Shown here: piece by piece, positions 14,401 through 19,948 of the stretch
How positions within the stretch are numbered: position 1 is the stretch's first letter
How the letters are laid out: every line of letters starts with the position of its first letter
Source of the DNA: Candidatus Zixiibacteriota bacterium
GTDB taxonomy: Bacteria; Zixibacteria; MSB-5A5; SM1-73
Assembly: GCA_023129805.1 (NCBI GenBank)
Contig: JAGMBK010000012.1
Coordinates: forward strand, 1-19,948
Reading direction: 5' to 3'
Length of the DNA stretch: 19,948 bases
Made by a program: the position numbers and the translations under genes
Notes under the pieces: model-generated
The model's database searches: none
Told to the model about the DNA's origin: nothing
What the model saw: only the letters and a program-made list of their open reading frames with translations

Positions 14401-14406
14401 AGAAAA

Positions 14407-14431
14407 GGGGCGGGGGTGCAACCCCCGCCCC
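14407..14431. repeat. GGGGCGGGGGT palindrome
   Basis: Perfect 11-bp arms (14407-14417 and 14421-14431) with loop GCA, followed by AACAG. Same family as 10553-10579 and 10679-10706. A partial copy (ACACCCCTGCCCGCACAG) lies near 14632-14649. Confidence 0.8.
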
Positions 14432-14701
14432 AACAGGAATCCTAAGGGCACCCCGAACCAACCTTTGACATGAATACATAGATATCTAACACCTCTAAGA
14501 GACCCTTCACTTCGTTCACGGAGACCCGTCTGGGAGGGTGACAGTGCCTGTGTCATTCTGGGTCCCCCGTACGGGGGGACGAAGAATCTAAAGCCAGATG
14601 CTTCGCTCCGCTTAGCATGACAGGTTGGGTTACACCCCTGCCCGCACAGAATTTCTTCAAAAATCTTTTACGATGTCTACAACGTTTTCACTTTTGCATC
14701 G
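14432..14701. other. Non-coding repeat-rich stretch upstream of the stress operon
   Basis: Contains a short palindrome GTCCCCCGTACGGGGGGAC (about 14564-14582, one unpaired base) and sequence of the type commonly seen as dispersed low-complexity filler. A 95-codon minus-strand open frame (14269-14556) runs through these palindromes without a ribosome site and is not accepted as a gene. Confidence 0.5.
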
Positions 14702-14726
14702 TATACTAATTTGAAATGATTGCAAA
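14702..14726 (+). promoter_or_regulatory. Candidate -10 element and PerR/Fur-box-like operator overlapping the regulator start codon
   Basis: TATACT (14702-14707) lies 8 nt before the ATG at 14716. No ribosome site is visible, so the mRNA could be nearly leaderless. TTGAAATGATTGCAA (14711-14725) matches a 7-1-7 PerR-box layout (TTATAATNATTATAA) at 10 of 14 informative positions and is nearly symmetric. A good -35 box is not evident. It would permit autoregulation, but chance similarity in AT-rich DNA is possible. Confidence 0.35.
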
Positions 14727-15138
14727 AATAAGACAATACAAAGAGCTTCTGCAAGCAAAAGGTCTGAAGCCCACATACCAGCGGTTAAGGATTTTAGAAT
14801 ACTTAGAAAAGCATAGGACTCATCCGACTGTGGAGGAGATATATGAGTATCTGACCAGGGAGATCCCCACCATCTCAAAGACCACCATATATAATACCTT
14901 AAACGCTCTTTTGGAAAAAGGGATAATACATGCAATAACCATCACGGGAACAGAGACAAGATATGATTGTAGAGACTGTCCTCATCATCATCTTCTCTGC
15001 AAGAGCTGCGGCAGGATAATAGATTTGGAAATTGAGTGCCCCTATCTGGACCGAACAAACATAGAAGGACACCGAATCGACGAAAAGCACGGCTACTTCA
15101 AAGGCATCTGCAAAGATTGTCTGGAAAAGGAAAAATAA
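14716..15138 (+). CDS. PerR-type Fur-family metal-dependent repressor
   Basis: 140 residues, typical Fur-family length. The N-terminal winged helix spans about 1-80 (GLKPTYQRLRILEYL ... PTISKTTIYNTLNAL recognition helix). The regulatory metal ligands of Bacillus PerR (His37, Asp85, His91, His93, Asp104) have direct counterparts shifted by one: His36, Asp84, His90, His92 and Asp103. The structural zinc site is Cys95, Cys98, Cys132 and Cys135. Keeping the Asp104 equivalent favours a peroxide-sensing PerR over an iron-sensing Fur; this is an inference from the family. It is the first gene of an apparent operon, with its stop codon directly abutting the permease start, so it probably controls the metal and oxygen/NO genes that follow. 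The upstream region holds a possible own operator. Confidence 0.93.
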   Translation: MIAKIRQYKELLQAKGLKPTYQRLRILEYLEKHRTHPTVEEIYEYLTREIPTISKTTIYNTLNALLEKGIIHAITITGTETRYDCRDCPHHHLLCKSCGRIIDLEIECPYLDRTNIEGHRIDEKHGYFKGICKDCLEKEK

Positions 15139-16203
15139 ATGGTGATTGACATATTGCTGAACGTGATAAAACAGATATGGGACTTCACTTTGATTGTCAG
15201 TCCCTGGTTGATACTCGGCTTTCTCTTCTCAGGTTTGATTCATGCGTTCATCGGCGAGAGATTCATCAGGCAGCATCTGGGAGGAGGGGGTTTTTCCTCG
15301 GTGTGGAAAGCGACCGTCTTTGGTATACCTCTCCCCATATGTTCCTGTGGAGTGATCCCACTTGCTGCCGGACTTAAGAACGATGGCGCATCAAAGGCGG
15401 CAACCATGTCGTTTTTGGTCTCCACTCCCACCACGGGGATCGATTCAATATTCGTAACCTATGCATTCTTAGGGACTGCATTTGCCATCATCAGACCCCT
15501 ATCCGCTCTGGTGGGGGGATTGCTTGTGGGTACGCTGGTAAGCCTTTTGGTGAAAGAAAGAATAGAAAAAAGAGATTTTCAGCCCGATCCTGAACATGCT
15601 CATCCTCTCAAAGCTAGGTTAAAAGATGGCTTTAACTATGAATTCGGGGACTTACCCGAAGATATCGGGAAAACGATTTTTTGGGGAATTCTGATTGGCG
15701 GCGTCCTATCTGCCCTTTTGCCACGGGATATATCCGAGGTATATCTTTCCAATCCAGTGATAGCCTATCCCCTGATGCTTGCCATCTCGGTTCCTTTATA
15801 TGTATGTGCCATCGCATCTGTGCCGGTGGCTGCCGCCATGATGACCAAGGGATTGGTGCCCGGGGCGGCACTTGCTTTTCTTATCGCCGGCACTGCCACC
15901 AATACAGTAACCATTGCTTTCGTTACCAAGAAATTCGGGAAGAAGGTGCTTTTCATCTATCTTATCTCCATAATTTTTCTCGCTTTGGTATCAGGAATCC
16001 TGCTCGACTCCTTGCTGGGCGGAGTAGTGGTTAAAGATATGCTTTTTAAAGGAAGAGAGATCCCTTATTCTGTCAAACTGATTTCCACTTTTTTGTTTGT
16101 TGGCTTGGTAATCAAAAGTTTTTTAAGGGGAAAAAATGCGGGAGGCAAAATACACCTTTTACGTTCCGGATATGGATTGCAAACATTGTCAATCGGCAGT
16201 TGA
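15139..16203 (+). CDS. ArsP/SO_0444-type permease, probable heavy-metal efflux transporter
   Basis: 354 residues with several hydrophobic segments in two halves separated by a hydrophilic loop, about 135-175. The family signature is clear at about 64-103: PLPICSCGVIPLAAGLK, then GASKAATMSFLVSTPTTGIDS, with the CSC pair at Cys68/Cys70 likely to handle thiophilic metal. The SO_0444 branch is linked to Cu/Zn efflux, ArsP proper to organoarsenicals; the HMA gene next door favours a Cu(I)- or Zn-type substrate. It starts immediately after the regulator stop codon, with AAGGA about 8 nt upstream. Its 3' end overlaps the HMA gene by 68 bp in another frame, so the last 23 or so residues (from KNAGGKIH) may be non-conserved tail. 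It acts in the inner membrane. Confidence 0.88.
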   Translation: MVIDILLNVIKQIWDFTLIVSPWLILGFLFSGLIHAFIGERFIRQHLGGGGFSSVWKATVFGIPLPICSCGVIPLAAGLKNDGASKAATMSFLVSTPTTGIDSIFVTYAFLGTAFAIIRPLSALVGGLLVGTLVSLLVKERIEKRDFQPDPEHAHPLKARLKDGFNYEFGDLPEDIGKTIFWGILIGGVLSALLPRDISEVYLSNPVIAYPLMLAISVPLYVCAIASVPVAAAMMTKGLVPGAALAFLIAGTATNTVTIAFVTKKFGKKVLFIYLISIIFLALVSGILLDSLLGGVVVKDMLFKGREIPYSVKLISTFLFVGLVIKSFLRGKNAGGKIHLLRSGYGLQTLSIGS

Positions 16204-16351
16204 GAAAGCCCTAAAGGAAATTCCCGGTGTCAGGAATGTGGAGGTGCTGCTTGAAGAAAAGTTAGTTAAGGTGGATGGGGAGGTGGATAAGACCACCATA
16301 ACGGAGCAATTGGAGAAAGCCGGCTATACTGCAAAGGAAAGAGCACAATGA
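16136..16351 (+). CDS. HMA-domain metallochaperone (CopZ-like)
   Basis: 71 residues, the size of CopZ/Atx1-like chaperones. The beta-alpha-beta-beta-alpha-beta ferredoxin-like pattern is visible, with the metal-binding loop MDCKHCQ (Cys15 and Cys18) after the first strand, followed by [21 protein letters not shown]. It should bind Cu(I) or a similar soft metal in the cytoplasm and pass it to the overlapping permease. The start at 16136 is supported by AAGGGG 5 nt upstream. The gene overlaps the permease by 68 bp and the Hrb start by 4 bp (ATGA), so it is translationally coupled at both ends. Confidence 0.9.
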   Translation: MREAKYTFYVPDMDCKHCQSAVEKALKEIPGVRNVEVLLEEKLVKVDGEVDKTTITEQLEKAGYTAKERAQ

Positions 16352-17040
16352 ACACTAAGACCTTACACAAAATCAGTTATGGCTTGTACGTTATTAGTTC
16401 AAAAAAAGGTGAACGCTTCAACGGACAAATTGCTAACACGGTATTTCAAACCACGTCAGAACCGCCAACCATAGCGGTAAGTGTCAACAATAAGAATTTG
16501 ACTCATGAGTTTATTCGGGAAAGCAAAGTTTTTTCAGTATCCATTCTATCTAGGGAAACGCCGTTGAAATTCATAGGGCATTTTGGCTTCAGATGCGGTC
16601 GTGACATTGATAAGTTTAAGGAGATAAATTATAAGGTTGGCATAAGTGGTGCCCCCATAGTTCTGGAAAATACCATAGGTTACTTAGAGGCTGAACTTGT
16701 CGACAGCTTGGATGTAGGAACACATACTGTTTTTATCGGGAAGGTGATCGGCGCCGAAATCATCGAAGATAAGGAGCCCATGACTTATGCCTACTATCGC
16801 GAAATAAAAGGGGGAAAGGCTCCGAAAACAGCGCCAACATACAATGAAGGAGCTAATAGAAAGGCAAAGAAGATGGAAAAATACGTATGCACGGTTTGCG
16901 GTTACGTTTACGACCCCCAAAAAGGTGACCCCGATTCCGGAATAAAGCCGGGAACACCTTTTGAAAAGTTGCCGGACGACTGGGTGTGCCCGGTTTGTGG
17001 CGCGGACAAGAGCGCATTTGAATTACAGAAGGAGGATTGA
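16348..17040 (+). CDS. hrb: High-molecular-weight rubredoxin (flavin reductase domain plus rubredoxin), NADH:FprA electron carrier
   Basis: 230 residues. Residues about 1-155 form an FMN-binding flavin-reductase-like domain ([23 protein letters not shown] ... [14 protein letters not shown]). A linker of about 20 residues then leads to a complete rubredoxin, about 177-227, with the four iron ligands Cys181/184 (CTVCGY) and Cys214/217 (CPVCGA). This arrangement is that of Moorella Hrb, which reduces its FMN with NADH and passes electrons through the rubredoxin to FprA. The fprA gene is the next gene, 81 bp downstream. The start overlaps the HMA stop (ATGA). Cytoplasmic. Role in O2 or NO reduction is inferred from the family and context. 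Confidence 0.93.
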   Translation: MNTKTLHKISYGLYVISSKKGERFNGQIANTVFQTTSEPPTIAVSVNNKNLTHEFIRESKVFSVSILSRETPLKFIGHFGFRCGRDIDKFKEINYKVGISGAPIVLENTIGYLEAELVDSLDVGTHTVFIGKVIGAEIIEDKEPMTYAYYREIKGGKAPKTAPTYNEGANRKAKKMEKYVCTVCGYVYDPQKGDPDSGIKPGTPFEKLPDDWVCPVCGADKSAFELQKED

Positions 17041-17121
17041 AATTAAAGATCGACTGCCCGCCACGTAAGAACACGTTTACATTATCACACGCAAAAAGAG
17101 TTATGGAAAAGGAGAAAAGAT

Positions 17122-18306
17122 ATGGCTTACCAAGAGTTGAGACCAAACATTTACTCAGTGGGCGCGATCGACTGGGATAGAAGGTTATTTGACGAGCTTA
17201 TACCGCTTCCGGATGGAACAAGTTATAACGCCTACTTGACAGCAGGAAGTGAAAAAACAGCGCTTTTGGACACGGTTGATCCGGTCAAAGAGCATGAACT
17301 TCTGGCAAACTTAAAAAAACTGGGAATCCAAAACATAGATTATGTTATCTCCCATCACGGCGAACAGGATCACTCAGGAGCAATTCCTGCCATACTGAAG
17401 ACTTATCCCGACGCCAAGGTTGTGACCAACCCTAAATGTAAAGTTATGCTTATGGATTTGTTACTGATCCCTGATGAGAAGTTCATAACGGTAAATGATG
17501 GGCAAACATTGTCATTAGGAGACAAAACTTTGGAGTTTATCTATGCCCCCTGGGTGCATTGGCCTGAGACCATGGTTACGTTCCTGCGAGAGGATAAGAT
17601 TTTGTTCTCCTGCGATTTTTTCGGATCTCATCTATCCACAAGCGAGCTGTTTGTAACCGATGAAGTACAGGTTTATGAATCTGCCAAAAGATACTATGCC
17701 GAGATAATGATGCCCTTTCGGACCCTTATCAGGAAAAACTTAGAAAAAATAAAGAATCTGGACATAAAGATAATTGCTCCCAGCCACGGTCCGGTTTACG
17801 ACAAACCGGAGTTCATTCTCGATGCCTACAGAGATTGGGTCTCAGATCAGGTAAAAAACGAAGTGGTTATACCTTACATCTCCATGCATGGCAGCACACG
17901 AAGCATGGTGGATTACTTTGTAGATGCGCTAATGGAAAGAGGCATCACTGTAAAGCCATTCAATTTGACCGTAACTGACATAGGGGAGCTGGCCATGGCT
18001 CTTGTGGATGCCGCCACCATAGTAATTGCGTCACCCACTGTATTGGTTGGTCCTCATCCTAATGTTGTCTATGCTGTTTATCTTGCAAATATCTTGAGAC
18101 CGAAGCTGAAATTTGCATCGGTGATTGGCTCCTATGGATGGGGAGGAAAAATGAGTGAGCAAATTACAGGTATGCTGACCAACATCAAAGCGGAGATACT
18201 CCAGCCGGTTTTAGTTAAAGGTCTTCCCAAAGAGGAAGATTTTAAGTCCTTGAACAGATTGGCAGACGAAATCCTCAAAAAGCATAAAGAGCAAAAGGTT
18301 TGTTAA
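17122..18306 (+). CDS. fprA: Flavodiiron protein FprA (type A flavoprotein), NO/O2 reductase
   Basis: 394 residues, full length for a two-domain class A flavodiiron protein. The metallo-beta-lactamase-like domain has a complete diiron set: His79, Glu81, Asp83 and His84 (HGEQDH), His146 (PWVHWPE), Asp165 (FSCDFFGSH) and His222 (APSHGPVY). The flavodoxin domain starts near 247 (VVIPYISMHGSTRSM, FMN phosphate loop). It reduces NO to N2O and/or O2 to water with electrons from rubredoxin, here most likely from Hrb encoded just upstream. The ATG at 17122 has GGAG about 9 nt before it. The 81-bp gap from hrb has no terminator. The cytochrome gene begins 29 bp downstream, so all appear co-transcribed. 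Cytoplasmic. Confidence 0.96.
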   Translation: MAYQELRPNIYSVGAIDWDRRLFDELIPLPDGTSYNAYLTAGSEKTALLDTVDPVKEHELLANLKKLGIQNIDYVISHHGEQDHSGAIPAILKTYPDAKVVTNPKCKVMLMDLLLIPDEKFITVNDGQTLSLGDKTLEFIYAPWVHWPETMVTFLREDKILFSCDFFGSHLSTSELFVTDEVQVYESAKRYYAEIMMPFRTLIRKNLEKIKNLDIKIIAPSHGPVYDKPEFILDAYRDWVSDQVKNEVVIPYISMHGSTRSMVDYFVDALMERGITVKPFNLTVTDIGELAMALVDAATIVIASPTVLVGPHPNVVYAVYLANILRPKLKFASVIGSYGWGGKMSEQITGMLTNIKAEILQPVLVKGLPKEEDFKSLNRLADEILKKHKEQKVC

Positions 18307-18334
18307 TAAGAAATCCGTAACCATGGAGGGTGCG

Positions 18335-19900
18335 ATGTCATTGAACTGGAATAGATTCATTCCGTGTCGGATGAGCAACAGGATGCCAGGCGGGATGTTA
18401 AAGGTTAGCATGCCTGGACTGGCGATACTTTTGGTGCTTTCTTCTCCGTTTGGGGTCAGCTATGCTCAAGAGCCAAACTCCAGCGACAAGACAGAGGGCT
18501 GCCTCTCCTGCCACGCCTCGGTTACTCCCGGCATTGTGGCCGACTGGCAAAATAGCCTTCACGCCAAGGTGACCCCGGCTGAAGCTGTTAAGAAAGAAAA
18601 ACTGGGACGGCGCGTATCAGCTGACAGCATTCCGGAGCACCTGACTATGACCACGGTCGGCTGCGCCGAGTGTCACACCTTAAATCCCGAAAAGCACAGA
18701 GATACTTTTGACCATGGGGGCTATCAGGTGCATACCGTGGTCACACCTGAAGATTGTGCCACCTGCCATCCTACGGAGAAGAGTGAGTATGAAAAAAACA
18801 TCATGTCCTACGCTCACATCAATCTCACCAACAATCCGGTTTACCACAGCTTGATGGTTGCAATCAACGGCATTCAGGATTTTGATGGAAAGAATACGTT
18901 GCTTATAGATCCGGATGAGGAGACTAACTTTGAATCGTGCCTGTATTGTCATGGAACCGAGATCATGGTGCAAGGGACGGCTATCCGGGAGACAGTGCTG
19001 GGTGAGATGGAGTTTCCCATCCTCTCCGGCTGGCCCAATCAGGGGGTGGGTCGTCTGAATCCGGATGGCAGCATGGGTTCCTGCGCCGCCTGTCACACCC
19101 GACATCAGTTTTCCATCCAGATGGCCAGAAAACCTTACACCTGTTCCGAATGCCACAAGGGACCGGACGTTCCAGCCTACAAGGTGTATCAGGTCAGCAA
19201 GCACGGAAACATTTTCTTTTCCCTGAACGAGGACTGGAACTTTGATGCAGTTCCTTGGGTGGTGGGGAAGGATTTCACCGCTCCCACCTGTGCCACCTGT
19301 CATGTTAGCCTGGTTGTGACTGGGGATGGTGAGGTTGTAGCTGAGAGAAGTCACCAGATGAGTGATCGTCTCTGGAAAAGAATCTTTGGTGTCATCTATG
19401 CGCACCCTCACCCCAAGTCTCCCAATACTGCTATCATAATGAACAAGGCCGGACTGTCTCTGGCCACTGAACTTACCGGTGAGCCGGCATCCGAATATCT
19501 GATCGACGAAGATGAGATGCTCAAGCGAAAAGAGACCATGCAAAAGGTATGCCTCTCCTGCCACAGCACCCAGTGGGTGGACAACCAATTTGCCCGCTTC
19601 GAGAACACCATCAGGACCACCAACGAGATGACCTTAACCGCTACCAAGATATTAATGACGGCCTGGGAAAAGGGCGCGGCCCAGGGATTGCCTCAGGGAG
19701 CTAACATTTTTGACGAAGCCATCGAGAAGAAATGGGTGAAGGGGTGGCTCTTCTTTGCCAATTCCACCCGCTACGCCTCAGCCATGGCCGGAGCCGACTA
19801 CGGTGTCTTTGCCAACGGGCGATGGTACATGTCCAAGAACGTTCAGGAAATGGTGGACTGGCTGGAATTTAAGCTCAAAGATAACAGTCAAAAGAAGTAG
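18335..19900 (+). CDS. Exported octaheme cytochrome c, hydroxylamine-oxidoreductase-like family
   Basis: 521 residues from the ATG at 18335, preferred over the ATG at 18323 because GGAGGG lies just 4 nt before it. A signal peptide ends near SYA-QEP (residue 48 counted from 18323). In that numbering eight CxxCH haem sites start at Cys60, 114, 145, 206, 254, 274, 323 and 410, with extra His that could be distal ligands (for example His80, 131, 137, 165, 175, 261, 294 and 344). Eight haems in about 520 residues plus a helical C-terminus (WLFFANSTRYASAMAGADYG) is the layout of HAO-like proteins. The catalytic direction (hydroxylamine oxidation, or nitrite or NO reduction) cannot be told. The ADYG Tyr493 region may align with the HAO crosslinking Tyr region, but WHG is absent. 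Periplasmic. Located 29 bp after fprA. Confidence 0.88.
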   Translation: MSLNWNRFIPCRMSNRMPGGMLKVSMPGLAILLVLSSPFGVSYAQEPNSSDKTEGCLSCHASVTPGIVADWQNSLHAKVTPAEAVKKEKLGRRVSADSIPEHLTMTTVGCAECHTLNPEKHRDTFDHGGYQVHTVVTPEDCATCHPTEKSEYEKNIMSYAHINLTNNPVYHSLMVAINGIQDFDGKNTLLIDPDEETNFESCLYCHGTEIMVQGTAIRETVLGEMEFPILSGWPNQGVGRLNPDGSMGSCAACHTRHQFSIQMARKPYTCSECHKGPDVPAYKVYQVSKHGNIFFSLNEDWNFDAVPWVVGKDFTAPTCATCHVSLVVTGDGEVVAERSHQMSDRLWKRIFGVIYAHPHPKSPNTAIIMNKAGLSLATELTGEPASEYLIDEDEMLKRKETMQKVCLSCHSTQWVDNQFARFENTIRTTNEMTLTATKILMTAWEKGAAQGLPQGANIFDEAIEKKWVKGWLFFANSTRYASAMAGADYGVFANGRWYMSKNVQEMVDWLEFKLKDNSQKK

Positions 19901-19923
19901 GCAGTTATTAAGGAGAGCATATA

Positions 19924-19948
19924 ATTGTTTACATCCCCCCTTTAGAAA
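19924..19948 (+). CDS. Possible start of a further operon gene, cut by the window edge, with non-standard start codon
   Basis: AAGGAG (19910-19915) sits about 8 nt before an ATT codon at 19924 that opens a frame running to the window end (I/M-V-Y-I-P-P-L-E). No ATG or GTG is present at a suitable distance, and the TTG at 19925 meets a stop within seven codons. It follows the cytochrome gene by 23 bp. Eight codons are too few to identify the product. ATT starts are rare, so this could also be a chance frame or a sequencing error. Confidence 0.3.

Noticed and set aside
14269..14556. 95-codon minus-strand frame
   Set aside because: It crosses two palindromic repeat elements and has no ribosome site; its amino acid composition reflects repeat sequence.
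16131..16137. Programmed -1 frameshift fusing permease and HMA (A-AAA-AAT heptamer in the permease frame)
   Set aside because: A -1 shift leads to the third frame and not to the HMA frame; only a +1 shift or loss of one A would make the fusion.

Overview
The window looks like a chromosomal piece from an uncultivated, Gram-negative, largely anaerobic or microaerobic bacterium, probably of the FCB/Zixibacteria type. This is an inference. It rests on three surface proteins with the DVVYLINYLFKGG-type dockerin-like tail common in such genomes, on a gene set of low-oxygen redox enzymes (flavodiiron protein, high-molecular-weight rubredoxin, octaheme cytochrome c, iron-sulfur flavoenzymes), and on many intergenic palindromic repeats. 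No rRNA, tRNA, CRISPR array, prophage or classical insertion sequence was seen.

Layout. (1) 1-809: the C-terminal two thirds of an M29 metallo-aminopeptidase, cut by the left edge. (2) 1221-5181, minus strand: two secreted dockerin-tailed proteins, each with its own sigma70-like promoter; the first ends in a good rho-independent terminator. (3) 5485-8970, plus strand: a two-subunit flavoenzyme. The 690-aa subunit carries a plant-type [2Fe-2S] domain, FAD and NAD(P) domains, a two-cluster ferredoxin insert and a BFD-like [2Fe-2S] domain. The 384-aa subunit is a DAO-fold dehydrogenase. A hairpin repeat lies between them. (4) 9553-10479: a tiny one-helix membrane protein and a GAF-HisKA protein with no ATPase domain, closed by a textbook terminator. 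(5) 10540-11270: palindromic and tandem repeats. (6) 11330-13300, minus strand: a third secreted dockerin-tailed protein, paralogous at its N-terminus to the first. (7) 13301-14715: a long repeat-rich region that also holds the likely promoter of gene 6. (8) 14716-19900, plus strand: a compact operon of a PerR-type Fur regulator, an ArsP/SO_0444-type permease, an HMA metallochaperone, Hrb (flavin reductase plus rubredoxin), FprA flavodiiron protein and a secreted octaheme cytochrome. A further gene may begin at the right edge.

How they may work together. The last operon is the most interesting. Hrb and FprA form the known NADH-dependent NO/O2 reductase pair. Here they sit directly behind a peroxide-sensor-like regulator and a metal efflux/chaperone pair, and directly before an exported octaheme cytochrome of the hydroxylamine-oxidoreductase type. 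The layout suggests one cytoplasmic plus periplasmic response to oxidative or nitrosative stress and to metal release. The 5485/7816 pair resembles amino-acid/opine/HCN-synthase-type dehydrogenases and probably feeds electrons from an unknown amine or amino acid into iron-sulfur carriers. The three surface proteins share promoter architecture and dockerin or cohesin-like modules, which suggests a coordinated extracellular assembly.
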